From positions 5,456,001 through 5,520,000 of the forward strand of contig NC_064009.1 of the NCBI RefSeq assembly GCF_932276165.1: a stretch of DNA of 64,000 nt. The letters are read 5' to 3'. Position 1 is the first letter of the stretch. Each line of letters starts with the position of its first letter. This DNA comes from Plutella xylostella. Lineage: Eukaryota; Arthropoda; Insecta; Lepidoptera; Plutellidae. The position numbers and the translations under genes are program-made. Under the pieces are notes generated by a model, which did not search any database, was not told the DNA's origin, and saw only the letters and a program-made list of their open reading frames with translations. Positions 11,819-23,210 of the stretch are shown one piece after another.

Positions 11819-14800
11819 ACCAGTGTGAAGTTGGCAGCCTAAAGTTAGCAGCCTAAGTGTAGGCGACCAAATTAAGTAGCTTACGATTTGTACCACACAC
11901 ATTATTCAAAATTAAGGCTAATTTCATATTACTAATAAATACAAATGTATAAAATAATGAAAATTTAAAACATCGAATGACAAAAACGCAAAATAAAAAG
12001 CAAAATAAATTTTAAAAAATCTATTCTCCATAAGTGGATGACGTTTCAACCACGAAGGAGTCGGAAAGCCACGACCAGACCTAGTTTAAATCGAAAGCTG
12101 GTTAAATACCAACACCTGAAAGAAGTTTCATGAACATTGAAAGAGGATTACAGGTGTCAGTAAGAAGAAGAATGCTGAAATCTGGGGAAAAAATACATAT
12201 TTCACAAAGTGTTTTAAAATTTTCAGCTGAAAATGCTGATAAGACCGCAACGTCTGCTGGTTTTTATGATTGGCACTAATGATTGCTGAAAACCATTTTC
12301 AGGATTTTCAGCTCACATGAGTACCTCTCCAGTTATAGGTAAATAAATAGGTATTTAGCGGCCTAAGTCGAAATATCACTTTTATACCCTCAGATACCCA
12401 AGAAGCAGGTGGAAAGCCACGACCAGACCTAGATTAAATCGAAGGTTGGTTAAGTACCAATAGCTGAAAGAAGTTTCATCAACATTGAAAGAGGATTACA
12501 GGTGCCTGTAAGAAGAAGAATGCTGAATTCTGGGGAAAAAATAGACATTTCCCAAAGTTTATTGAGATTTTAGGTGGAAATCCTCATGAATCCCCTAGAA
12601 GCAGTTGGAAAGCCACGACCAGACCAAATTTAAATCAAAGGTTGGTTAATATCCAACATCTGAAAAAAGTTTCATCAACATTGAAAGAGGATTACAGGTT
12701 CCTGTAAAAAGATGAATGCTGAATTCCGGCAAAAAAAATACACATTTCCTAAAGTTTATTGAGATTTTAGATGGAAAGCCTCATGGATCCCCTAGAAGTA
12801 GTTGGAAAGCCACGACCAGACCTAATTTAAATCAAAGGTTGGTTAAGTACCAACAGCTGAAAGAAGTTTCATCGACATTGAAAGAGGATTACAGGTGTCA
12901 GTAAGAAGAAGAATGCTGAAATCTGGGGAAAAAATACATATTTCACAAAGTGTTTTAAAATTTTCAGCTGAAAATGCTGATAAGACCACAACGTCTGCTG
13001 GTTTTTATGATCGGCACTGATGATTACTGAAAACCAATTTCAGGATTTTCAGCTCACATGAGTACGTCTTCAGTTATAAGGTTGGTTAAGTACCAATAGC
13101 TGAAAGAAGTTTCATCAACATTGAAAGAGGATTACAGGTGCCTGTAAGAAGAAGAATGCTGAATTCTGGGGAAAAAATAGACATTTCCCAAAGTTTATTG
13201 AGATTTTAGGTGGAAATCATCATGAATCCCCTAGAAGCAGTTGGAAAGCCACGACCAGACCAAATTTAAATCAAAGGTTGGTTAATAACCAACATCTGAA
13301 AAAAGTTTCATCAACATTGAAAGAGGATTACAGGTTCCTGTAAGAAGATGAATGCTGAATTCCGGGAAAAAAAATACACATTTCCTAAAGTTTATTGAGA
13401 TTTTAGATGGAAAGCCTCATGGATCCTCTAGAAGTAGTTGGAAAGCCACGACCAGACCTAATTTAAATCAAAGGTTGGTTAAGTACCAATAGCTGAAAGA
13501 AGTTTTATCGACATTGAAAGAGGATTACAGGTGTCAGTAAGAAGAAGAATGCTGAAATCTGGGGAAAAAAGACATTTCCCAAAGTTTATTGAGATTTTAG
13601 GTGGAAATCCTCATGAATCCCCTAGAAGCAGTTGGAAAGCCACGACCAGACCAAATTTAAATCAAAGGTTGGTTAATATCCAACATCTGAAAAAAGTTTC
13701 ATCAACATTGAAAGAGGATTACAGGTTCCTGTAAAAAGATGAATGCTGAATTCCGGCAAAAAAAATACACATTTCCTAAAGTTTATTGAGATTTTAGATG
13801 GAAAGCCTCATGGATCCCCTAGAAGTAGTTGGAAAGCCACGACCAGACCTAATTTAAATCAAAGGTTGGTTAAGTACCAACAGCTGAAAGAAGTTTCATC
13901 GACATTGAAAGAGGATTACAGGTGTCAGTAAGAAGAAGAATGCTGAAATCTGGGGAAAAAATACATATTTCACAAAGTGTTTTAAAATTTTCAGCTGAAA
14001 ATGCTGATAAGACCACAACGTCTGCTGGTTTTTATGATCGGCACTGATGATTACTGAAAACCAATTTCAGGATTTTCAGCTCACATGAGTACGTCTTCAG
14101 TTATAAGGTTGGTTAAGTACCAATAGCTGAAAGAAGTTTCATCAACATTGAAAGAGGATTACAGGTGCCTGTAAGAAGAAGAATGCTGAATTCTGGGGAA
14201 AAAATAGACATTTCCCAAAGTTTATTGAGATTTTAGGTGGAAATCATCATGAATCCCCTAGAAGCAGTTGGAAAGCCACGACCAGACCAAATTTAAATCA
14301 AAGGTTGGTTAATAACCAACATCTGAAAAAAGTTTCATCAACATTGAAAGAGGATTACAGGTTCCTGTAAGAAGATGAATGCTGAATTCCGGAAAAAAAA
14401 ATACACATTTCCTAAAGTTTATTGAGATTTTAGATGGAAAGCCTCATGGATCCTCTAGAAGTAGTTGGAAAGCCACGACCAGACCTAATTTAAATCAAAG
14501 GTTGGTTAAGTACCAATAGCTGAAAGAAGTTTTATCGACATTGAAAGAGGATTACAGGTGTCAGTAAGAAGAAGAATGCTGAAATCTGGGGAAAAAATAC
14601 ATATTTCACAATAATATTTCGACTTAGGCCGCTAAATACCTATTTACCTATAACTGAAGACGTACTCATGTGAGCTGAAAATCCTGAAATTGGTTTTCAG
14701 TAATCATCAGTGCCGATCATATAAACCAGCAAACGTATTGGTCTTATCAACATTTTCAGCTGAAAATTTTAAAAAACTTTGTGAAATATTTATTTTTTCC

Positions 14801-16592
14801 CCAGAATTCAGCATTCTTCCTCTTACTGACACCTGTAACCCTCTTTCAATGTTGATGAATTTTCTTTCAGCTGTTGGTACTTAACCAACCTTCGATTTAG
14901 ACTAGGTCTGGTCGTGGCTTTCCACCTGCTTCTAGGGTATCTGAGGGTATAAAAGTGATATTTCGACTTAGGCCGCTAAATACCTATTTACCTATAACTG
15001 GAGAGGTACTCATGTGAGCTGAAAATCCTGAAAATGGTTTTCAGCAATCATTAGTGCCGATCATAAAAACCAGCAGACGTTGTGGTCTTATCAGCATTTT
15101 CAGCTGAAAATTTTAAAACACTTTGTAAAATATGTATTTTTTCCCCAGATTTCAGCATTCTTCTTCTTACTGACACCTGTAATCCTCTTTCAATGTCGAT
15201 GAAACTTCTTTCAGCTGTTGGTACTTAACCAACCTTTGATTTAAATTAGGTCTGGTCGTGGCTTTCCAACTACTTCTAGAGGATCCATGAGGCTTTCCAT
15301 CTAAAATCTCAATAAACTTTAGGAAATGTGTATTTTTTTTCCCGGAATTCAGCATTCATCTTCTTACAGGAACCTGTAATCCTCTTTCAATGTTGATGAA
15401 ACTTTTTTCAGATGTTGGATATTAACCAACCTTTGATTTAAATTTGGTCTGGTCGTGGCTTTCCAACTGCTTCTAGGGGATTCATGAGGATTTCCACCTA
15501 AAATCTTATTAAACTTTGGGAAATGTCTATTTTTTCCCCAGAATTCAGCATTCTTCTTCTTACAGGCACCTGTAATCCTCTTTCAATGTTGATGAAACTT
15601 CTTTCAGCTATTGGTACTTAACAAACCTTCGATTTAATCTAGGTCTGGTCGTGGCTTTCCACCTGCTTCTTGGGTATCTGAGGGTATGAGTGTAATATTT
15701 CGACTTAGGCCGCTAAATACCTATTTACCTATAACTGAAGACGTACTCATGTGAGCTGAAAATCCTGAAATTGGTTTTCAGTAATCATCAGTGCCGATCA
15801 TATAAACCAGCAAACGTATTGGTCTTACCAACATTTTCAGCTGAAAATTTTAAAAAACTTTGTGAAATATGTATTTTTTCCCCAGAATTCAGCATTCTTC
15901 CTCTTACTGACACCTGTAATCCTCTTTCAATGTTGATGAATTTTCTTTCAGCTGTTGGTACTTAACCAACCTTCAATTTAGACTAGGTCTGGTCGTGGCT
16001 TTCCACCTGCTTCTAGGGTATCTGAGGGTATAAAAGTGATATTTCGACTTAGGCCGCTAAATACCTATTTACCTATAACTGGAGAGGTACTCGTGTGAGC
16101 TGAAAATCCTGAAAATGGTTTTCATCAATCATTAATGCCGATCATAAAAACCAGCAGACGTTGTGGTCTTATCAGCATTTTCAGCTGAAAATTTTAAAAC
16201 ACTTTGTGAAATATGTATTTTTTCCCCAGATTTCAGCATTCTTCTTCTTACTGACACCTGTAATCCTCTTTCAATGTTCATGAAACTTCTTTCAGGTGTT
16301 GGTATTTAACCAGCCTTCGATTTAAACTAGGTCTGGTCGTGGCTTTCCGACTCCTTCGTGGTTGAAACGTCATCCACTTATGGAGAATAGATTTTTTAAA
16401 ATTTATTTTGCTTTTTATTTCGCGGTTTTGTCATTCGATGTTTTAAATTTTCATTATTTTATGCATTTGTATTTATTAGTAATATGAAATTAGCCTTAAT
16501 TTTGAATAATGTGTGTGGTACAAATCGTAACCTACTTAATTTGGTCGCCTACACTTAGGCTGCTAACTTTAGGCTGCCAACTTCACACTGGT
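11819..16592. mobile_element. 4.77-kb foldback element with tandem-repeat arms
   Basis: The left end ACCAGTGTGAAGTTGG and right end CCAACTTCACACTGGT are exact inverses. The flanks carry the same 9-bp CTATAGGGT (11810-11818 and 16593-16601), read as a target-site duplication. The left arm spans about 11819-14608 and the right arm about 14613-16592, with almost no spacer. Both arms consist of ~195-bp subunits marked by CCACGACCAGAC (12069, 12417, 12613, 12808, 13248, 13447, 13640, 13835, 14276, 14473) or its inverse. Each arm also contains a higher-order tandem duplication, of 1027 bp on the left and 1081 bp on the right. No transposase frame is present. Long inverted repeats made of subrepeats plus a 9-bp duplication are known features of Drosophila Foldback (FB) elements and of Mutator-type transposition; that relationship is inference. 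Confidence 0.85.
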
Positions 16593-16601
16593 CTATAGGG
16601 T
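16593..16601. repeat. Right 9-bp target-site duplication of the foldback element
   Basis: CTATAGGGT, identical to 11810-11818. Confidence 0.85.
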
Positions 16602-16986
16602 TTGTCTCCGTGAAAGTGGTTCTCCTAAAGTTTAACTAGTTTTATAAGGAACAGGTGATGCGTCCTACGGGAACCCGGGAAGCTCTATTTCGTGCAGTCC
16701 CATAATGTAAAGCTCAGAATGTCTGAACAAGTTCAGTGATGAAATGTTGCCTTGTCTTATGCAGTTTAATAATTAAAAGTATTTAACAGTTCACAATTAT
16801 AAAATGTGTTTCAAACTTGTAATTGAATCTAATTACCCGACCGCCGTAATTTAAATGGGCTTCATTCATCGTCGCGGTAATGTTCACGCAACGGTAGCTG
16901 AATGTCTGATAGTCATCTGTGGCCTTCGCCAATTTAACTGTTTGTAATTTTGCATGCTTATTATTGCATTAAGTATACATATAAAA

Positions 16987-17376
16987 TACACGGGCAATGA
17001 AAGTTAGATTGAGAAAATTACCAAATTACTCCTGAACGGAAAAAGCTAACTTAGTGACGCTTTCTGCAATATTTAAGCACATTTAACGGTGACGACCGAA
17101 TGGCGTAGTGGTCAGTGACCCTGACTACTGAGCCGATGGTCCCGGGTTCGATTTCCGGCTGGGGCAGATAGTTGTTTAAACACAGATATTTGTTCTCGGG
17201 TCTTGGATGTGCCCGTAAAATGGCAATAGGCCCGCCCCCTATTACATTGGGACTAACATAACACTCTGGCGAAAAGTGGGTGCAGCAATGCACCTCTGCC
17301 TACCCCGCAAGGGAGTACATTGGTACAAGGCGTGAGTGCGTGTGTTTTTTTTGTTTATTTAACGGTGCCTCAGAAT
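16987..17376. mobile_element. MITE family A copy interrupted by a SINE
   Basis: The left part, CACGGGCAATGAAAGTTAGA, and the following TTACTCCTGAACGGAAAAAG block belong to family A. The sequence is broken at 17082-17092 by the SINE. Only a few bases of the element continue after the second duplication, so the right terminus is lost. Confidence 0.6.
17093..17356 (+). mobile_element. tRNA-derived SINE
   Basis: The head resembles a tRNA promoter: an A-box-like TGGCGTAGTGG at about 17101 and a B-box-like GGTTCGATTTCC at about 17145. A non-tRNA body follows, then a T/G-rich tail. It is flanked by an 11-bp direct repeat, ATTTAACGGTG (17082-17092 and 17357-17367), a target-site duplication typical of LINE-driven retroposition. 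Pol III promoter boxes are what define this SINE class. Confidence 0.85.
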
Positions 17377-17848
17377 AAAAAATATATATTGTAACACTTT
17401 CACTTTCACTAAATAAGATTGTAAAAGTCAGCTTTAATGTCTACTTATACAGACACTTCTATACTACTTCAAAATTAAACTTCAGAAACCACCAGATAAA
17501 TAAATTATATTATCTCTACATTGCAATATTATTATATCTCGGCTGGAGGAAAACAATTGCAAGAATCTTTCCGCACTTGAACTGTCAGTGACACCCAATA
17601 AATAAAACAACTCTTACAAGAGTGAATACCTATGCAGAGGAAAGTTTTATTAGTGAACTTCTCAAAAGCGGCTCAATGTACCCAACATACATTGAGAGTA
17701 ATAGGCGCTTATAATTATTATTGAGTTATTAATCTTTAGTACACATAGATCAGCTGTTTTTCTTTGGCATTTTGTTGGTTGTGTTGTGAGCTTGCGTAGA
17801 GAACTAAATGGTTGTTGGTTGACAACTCCGGAGAACATTATATTTTAT

Positions 17849-18001
17849 ACTAGCTGTGCCCGCGAGCTTCGCTTCGCTTTAAAAAGATTTTCCCGTGGGA
17901 ATTCCGGGATAAACAGTAGCCTATGTTCTTTCTCAGGGTCTAGACCATATGTATACCAAATTTCATTCAAATCCGTTCAGTAGTTTTGGCGTGAAAGAGT
18001 A

Positions 18002-18032
<31 letters not shown>

Positions 18033-18070
18033 CAGTTACTTTCGCATTTATAATATTAGTTAGGATTAGG
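17849..18070 (-). mobile_element. Helitron-like non-autonomous element (Lep1-type)
   Basis: Read on the minus strand it begins TCCTAACTAATATTATAAAT and ends CGCGGGCACAGCTAGT, that is TC at one end and CTAGT at the other. This fits non-autonomous Helitrons reported as abundant in Lepidoptera. It contains a GACA/GTCT microsatellite at 18002-18033. Copies at 27568-27771 and 43130-43325 share both ends and the interior CCAAATTTCATTCAAAT block. It encodes nothing. The family name is from memory and should be taken as likely, not proven. Confidence 0.7.
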
Positions 18071-18098
18071 ATTAGGATTAGGATATATATATATATAT
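18057..18098. repeat. Simple repeat (ATTAGG)n then (TA)n
   Basis: Four ATTAGG-type units followed by TATATATATA, directly after the microsatellite-bearing Helitron end. Confidence 0.8.
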
Positions 18099-18451
18099 AG
18101 AAAGTTAAGAAGTTCGGTAAAAACCTGAAACTGAAACCTGAAGGTGAATGTCAGTTTTTTTTAAAGCAACGAGTACAACCAAATACTTAGTAATTTTGCT
18201 TACCTACTTTACAAAAGTGTTATTGATACCAACCCACTTGACTTCCTGAGTCTCTCGAATGAGCTGAACCGAAGTATTTTATTTGATTTAACAAATGCAA
18301 TATGTACATATTGTTTCCAATAGCATCAACTCCCATGTTATTACTGGCTCCTTAATATTTTATTGTCTGAAAGCCGATAGCATTGAACCCTTTGAGTTAA
18401 TAATTAGGTAAGTACTTGAAGTTCAGGATCAATATAATTATCACACATATC

Positions 18452-18536
18452 TACGTGCACTGGCGAGCAATGAAACAGTTCGAGTGACATAGCAACTTTC
18501 CTTGTGGGTGGGACTTTTTCATTGCTCGGGAGTGTA
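18452..18536. mobile_element. Short MITE relic, family A
   Basis: It has the inward-facing GCGAGCAATGAAACAGTT and its inverse CTTTTTCATTGCTCGGGAGTG. At only ~85 bp it is a strongly deleted copy, comparable in size to the copy at 2357-2434. Confidence 0.65.
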
Positions 18537-19299
18537 TTACACATACACATATTATTACTTTTGCTAAAGGTATGATTGATATTGCAATCACTTCAAGAGT
18601 GTTATATGTAATTAAAATAGTTATTGTAAATGTTGATGTCTCACGCAGTCGGAAATGAGTACCTAGACCTTACCAGTTTATTTTAAGACCTTGAAAGCCT
18701 TCAATCATAAAACAATCAGTCTACGACCATCTTATGACAAGATAGTATTCATTTCAAAGTAATCAATCATGTCATTTAAAAAGTTATGTTTCGAAGAAAT
18801 ATACAGATCTAAAATTTGTAAGTACATTGAAGCCTTCGGTCCTCATAATATATGTCAAGTTTACGCTATTAGGGTGTTTTGATAGCGTTATTATTGAGTG
18901 ATAATGATGAGTATTGAGTATTGAGTGATTCTTATGTTATTTGTGACTATCTGTCATTTTTTAAGTAAGTATGAGGAAGTACCAGTAGTCTGTCCGGTTT
19001 ATCGGGTCGGAATAAAATTGATTTTTCCACATGTAACATACATACATCGTAGGATAATAAGTAGGTATCTCCCTATTCCATACTATTTTAATATGTGCAA
19101 AACGACGCATTCCTTGCAAAATTTTGTACGAAGCCCGGGGCGCTTGCGTCCGCGTCTCGCTCTACAAACCGTGGTGTGACCACGAAACTTTGACCGCCAC
19201 ACACGCACGCCGAGGTCACACGCTTTTAAATTGACAACTGACTTTGTTACAATTAAATATAACCACCCGAAACTACGCCTCCAAAACATATCCGGTCAG

Positions 19300-19335
19300 T
19301 ATAAATACGAGAGGGTGCTCGAAAAAGGTATCAGT
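19300..19335 (+). promoter_or_regulatory. Core promoter of cuticle gene 1
   Basis: A TATAAATA at 19300-19307 lies about 31 bp upstream of the arthropod initiator TCAGT at 19331-19335. The homology to the second copy begins only four to five bases before the initiator, so this TATA region is unique to this gene. Confidence 0.75.
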
Positions 19336-19389
19336 CGTCCGTGTGCGGTCGAAGTGATCTACATAGTTTGTCCGAACACAGACCAGAGA

Positions 19390-20247
19390 ATGAGATCGCT
19401 GGTGGTGTTCCTGGCTGTGTGCGCAGCGGCGAGCGCGTCACACGTGCTGCTGGACCCGCACGGGCGGCCGCTGGAGCCGGCGGCCGTGCTGGCGGCGCGC
19501 GCGCTGCACCTGCAGGCCAAGGCGCTGGAGCACGCGCCCGTCGCCTACGCCGCGCCCGTGCACTACGCCGCGCCCGCCGCCGTCTCCCACCAGAGCCGCG
19601 TGGACGTGCACTCCAGCCCCGCGCTGCTCGCCTACTCCGCGCCCGCCTACCACCACGCGCTCGCCGCGCCCGCGCACTACCTCAAGAAGCGCTCGCTGGC
19701 TGTCGGCCACTACGCCTACGCCGCGCCCGCCGCCGTGTCCCACCAGTCGCGAGTGGACGTGGTGTCCAGCCCCGCCGTGGCCCACGTGGCGTACTCCGCG
19801 CCCCACTTGGCGTACGCCGCGCCCGTGCACTACGCCGCGCCCGCCGCCGTGTCGCACCAGTCCCGCGTGGACGTGCACTCCAGCCCCGCCGTGGTCGAGT
19901 ACGCCGCCGCTCCGCTGCACAACGCCTACTCCCACGGCTACTACGGCCACTACCTGAAGAAGCGCTCGCTGGCCCTCGCCCACGTGGCGTACGCCGCGCC
20001 CTCGGCCGTGTCGCACCAGAGCCGCGTGGACGTGGTGTCCAGCCCCGCCGTGGTGGCGCACGCCGTGGCCCCCGTGTACCACGCCGCGGCGCCCGTGTAC
20101 CACGTGGCCCCCGCCGCCGTGTCCCACCAGTCCCGCGTGGACGTGCGCTCCTCGCCCGTGCACCACGGCTACGCTCCTCTCGCTCACTCCTACGCGCTGC
20201 ACTCCGCCCCTCTCGCCTACTCCAGCCCGCTAGTCCACGCCTGGTGA
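19390..20247 (+). CDS. Secreted alanine-rich low-complexity cuticular protein, copy 1
   Basis: A 285-residue structural protein of the cuticle, secreted by epidermis. The N terminus (MRSLVVFLAVCAAASA) is a signal peptide, probably cut before SHVLL. The mature part is Ala/Pro/Val/Tyr/His-rich, with five copies of the motif SHQSRVDV(H/V/R)SSP near 19580, 19740, 19855, 20015 and 20125. These are spaced by YAAP-type linkers and two LKKRSLA sites. There is no chitin-binding RR consensus. I place it among the non-RR low-complexity cuticular proteins (CPH/CPLCA-like), family by resemblance only. The ATG at 19390 was chosen over an in-frame upstream start (19231) because it follows a TATA/initiator pair by about 60 bp and opens a signal peptide. 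It has no intron and extreme GC at third positions. An inverted near-identical copy is at 23211-24068. Confidence 0.88.
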   Translation: MRSLVVFLAVCAAASASHVLLDPHGRPLEPAAVLAARALHLQAKALEHAPVAYAAPVHYAAPAAVSHQSRVDVHSSPALLAYSAPAYHHALAAPAHYLKKRSLAVGHYAYAAPAAVSHQSRVDVVSSPAVAHVAYSAPHLAYAAPVHYAAPAAVSHQSRVDVHSSPAVVEYAAAPLHNAYSHGYYGHYLKKRSLALAHVAYAAPSAVSHQSRVDVVSSPAVVAHAVAPVYHAAAPVYHVAPAAVSHQSRVDVRSSPVHHGYAPLAHSYALHSAPLAYSSPLVHAW

Positions 20248-20279
20248 TGCAAGCAGCCAACGACCAAACAAACCAATGT

Positions 20280-20330
20280 AAATAAATAAAAATACAATTA
20301 ATATAATTTACTCCTGATTTTTATTACATT
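20280..20330 (+). terminator. Polyadenylation region of cuticle gene 1
   Basis: Overlapping AATAAA signals just after the stop (TAAATAAATAAAAATAC around 20279-20295). The similarity with copy 2 runs on some 40 bases further and then stops. Confidence 0.6.
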
Positions 20331-20339
20331 TAACCTAGT

Positions 20340-23110
20340 TTGTACTACCTAATATTCAAAGTAGTATTACATTAAGGCTAGCCGCATTACAAGGTGCCAG
20401 CCCCGAATCTCGTGCACGAAGCTGAATTGCTGATGTTAGTCTTGTGTTGAGGAGGTTCAGGTCTACATTACAGTAAATATGTGAGGACATCTTACACACG
20501 GCCATCCGACTCCAAACTAGGCAGAACCAGTGATATGTGTGTCGGACAGCTGATATATCGACACGAATACATATTAAATATATAAACGACAACCAGACAC
20601 AAGGCAAACACAAATGCTCATCACACATTATGTTTGCCCTGGGCAGGATTCGGCCCCAAGCTTAGGAAGCAGCTTCACTACCGCCTTAGCTACAGTGCCG
20701 TCACATTGGACAAGGCCGCATGTTATGCGACGGATCAACGTTTAGCCTGGTGGACATTTCATTATACATAGCATACTATTGTAGGGTGACCATCTTCTTT
20801 CTTATAGTCCTGTTACTCCCCTGTCGAGCTTACCTGTAGGGCTACAGACATTATTCGCCTCCACAGATTGACCATGACCATGACCATACTTATAAAATTA
20901 AAGTAAGTAATCATTTTAGTAATTACTAACATTTGTACTAGTGTAGAATTGTTATGATAAGATGACACTAACATACTTATTAAATTTATTAACTTTAGAA
21001 ATTATGTATCATATTTTCAGAACACTTTACTAATAGTTATTAGTAGGAGATGAGGATTCTTATTTCCGACTCTATAGAACAAAGCGGACTCAGGTGTTAC
21101 TCAATGTCCGACTCTGACATGTAAGTACCATGTGTGATCATACCAACCCGAACTGGAATAGCTATTAATAATACTGCCTACACCATTTTTCAGAACCAAT
21201 GATATGGGGGACGTTTTCATGACGTTTTGAGTTTGGCAGCTTTAGAGATGTCCGAGAGTAAAATCCTATCGACTTGTACCTATCGATATTTGTATGGGTC
21301 AATTTGTATGTGTCAGATTCAACACCGACATTGATGATCAGTTCATCTTGCAAACAATGTATCCGAGCCAAATAGTTACAGTCCTGTAATATAATTATTT
21401 TTGTTTTATCAACCAAACTCAAATGAATTACAAACTCATGACATTTCGAGTTTAAAACAGCCTTTCTCGGCATTTTGTCAAAAATAACAAACAAAATGAC
21501 AAGAAAAAAACAGACCGAAATTTTCCAACAACAATAAGATAATAAAACCTTAAATAAATTAAACTTTACGAAGGATATCGATGAACTAGATGAAGGTAGA
21601 TATTAATAAAATATATTAAAATTGTTATTATTCTGAGAGGCAGCATAAGAGACATATGTACTCTGATTAAAAACATCATAATCATATAGTTTGTTTTAAA
21701 GCTGTTGATGAGAAAGTAAGTAGAAGAAATACTATATACCTACTTACTATAATACAATGTAAAAAAAGCTTATATTTTATCGATTTCAGAACGTCGACTT
21801 TGATGTGTCCCATCTCTAGTACGTTCCATTTTACCAAAGTGTGTACTCAAGAAATATATATTATCTGTGGTCGTTGACAATAAAATTACAGATTTAACAA
21901 TATTATTCATGCGTAAAACGGAAATTTTTAAAGTGTCATCCATGTCTTAAACCCTGAAAAAGAGCGAAATGTTACTTCGTTTTGACTTCGCGATAGACCC
22001 CCAGGTTCTAACACAACCACAGAAAATAGAACAGAACAGCATATAACCTTTTTTTAAAACCAAAATAAATAAAGGAAGCTACATCCTCACCTTCTGTATT
22101 TTCAGCTTTCCGTTGGTTCACTTCTTCACTAGACTATATACGTTACGTTATGTACGGATGGTAAAAAAAGGTATCGGAACTTGTGAGCTGAAAGATGGAG
22201 ACTGAGGTAGTAGCTAATTTCGAAAAGACATTCAGAATAAAACATACACTTAGGTATAGGTCACTTTAGTTCCTACAGCTTTACAAAAAGGAGCCGCAGT
22301 TTGGAATCCCGTGCTATACCTTATTGTTTTTTTTGGAATTCATGTAAAATTTCATAAACCCTTATACGTAATACCATAGCTATTATAAATGGTGAAGAGA
22401 TACACAATAGTAACTGCATAATTATCTAAAAAAATAAGTTTTTCCCACTGATATTCCAAGGCGGTCGGCTTTTATTATTTTCCTCGGATGATCGACACAA
22501 ATGTAGAGAGTTCAGATGCAGTACGCAGTTACGCAGGACCAACTGTTTTGTAGATGGTCAAAATTCGGATATACATTGTATAGAATTCACTTATATGAAG
22601 CGTCGGTAGTTGAGCTATTTTATTTATGATTTTTTTACATTATTGTTTTCCTAAATAATGTGACTTAAACCTAGTAAAAGTTTATCTGCACATCAGATTA
22701 CATTGCTAGCTTCAGTGATCGTAACATGATCATTGAAATTAAGCGACACATGGCACAGTCACCCATCCAGTGAGCGACCGATTTCAAGTAGTTGATGTCC
22801 TTCTGACGGCACGTTAAGCCGCGGGTCCCGTTGCTATTTCGGGAGCAGACGTAAAGCCTAGTCAGAACTGCACTCGGGCAGCTTGAAAACATCTGACAGT
22901 CGGGTTGCCCACTTACCCGACAACTCTCTCAGCACCATAGACTTAGTAAATACTAGTATGTACTAAGTCTACGCTCAGCACAAGCTTACTTGTTCTGGAG
23001 TCCACCATCCTGCACTAGGCCAGCGTGGTGGATTAGCCCTAAAACCCTTAATTTATTGGAATGAGACCTGTTCCCCAGCAGTGGGTACTTGATGGATTGT
23101 GATGATGATG
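20340..23110. other. Spacer between the inverted cuticle gene copies
   Basis: It holds a SINE (about 20484-20716 minus) and a LINE or SINE tail (23023-23120). A 109-codon minus-strand frame at 21165-21494 is AT-rich, has no recognisable motif and no support as a gene. The rest is unremarkable AT-rich DNA. Confidence 0.5.
20484..20716 (-). mobile_element. Degenerate tRNA-derived SINE
   Basis: On the minus strand it has an A-box-like TGTAGCTAAGGCGG (about 20695) and a decayed B box, GGGGCCGAATCC (about 20655). CCCAGGGCAAACATAATGTG follows, then wording typical of a common lepidopteran SINE (TGTGTCTGG..., then GCTGTCCGACAC...). No clear target-site duplication was found. It is older than the SINE at 17093. 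Confidence 0.65.
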
Positions 23111-23120
23111 ATGAAGATGA
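23023..23120 (+). mobile_element. Retroelement 3' tail ending in GATGAT repeats
   Basis: CCAGCGTGGTGGATTAGCCC, then a body and a terminal TGATGATGATGATGAAGATGAT microsatellite. This layout is common at the 3' ends of lepidopteran LINE/SINE copies. It borders the 3' end of cuticle gene 2. Confidence 0.55.
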
Positions 23121-23210
23121 TAATATTTTTGTAATCAAAATCAGGAGTAAATTATATTAATTTATTTTTTATTTATTTACATTGGTTTGTTTGGTCGTTG
23201 GCTGCTTGCG

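Larger units (their letters stand above)
16602..19299. other. Non-genic, repeat-rich stretch upstream of the first cuticle gene
   Basis: It holds a family A MITE broken by a SINE (16987-17376), a Helitron-like element (17849-18070), a simple repeat (18057-18098) and a short MITE (18452-18536). No gene exon is recognisable. Confidence 0.5.

Noticed and set aside
12716..15355. A repeated 62-codon frame (MLNSGKKNTHFLKFIEILDG...) seen several times in the foldback element
   Set aside because: It recurs because the 195-bp subunit recurs; variants differ by indels in the A-run and there is no start context or larger coding unit.
12000..16400. Regular repeats that might suggest a CRISPR-like array
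   Set aside because: The unit is ~195 bp with no unique spacers, the host is a eukaryote, and the inverted ends with target duplication show a mobile element.
17093..17170. Possible tRNA gene
   Set aside because: A and B boxes are present, but no tRNA cloverleaf was evident, and the sequence continues into a SINE body flanked by target-site duplications.
18057..18085. Possible interstitial telomere repeat (insect TTAGG)
   Set aside because: The unit is the hexamer ATTAGG, not the TTAGG pentamer, and it directly follows a microsatellite-bearing Helitron end.
19438..20260. Antisense frames of 254 and 192 codons and a sense +2 frame of 314 codons over the first cuticle gene (and the same over the second)
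   Set aside because: They follow from GC-rich third positions and the repeats of the real gene; their products are Arg/Gly/His low-complexity strings and the only frame with a signal peptide is the cuticle one.
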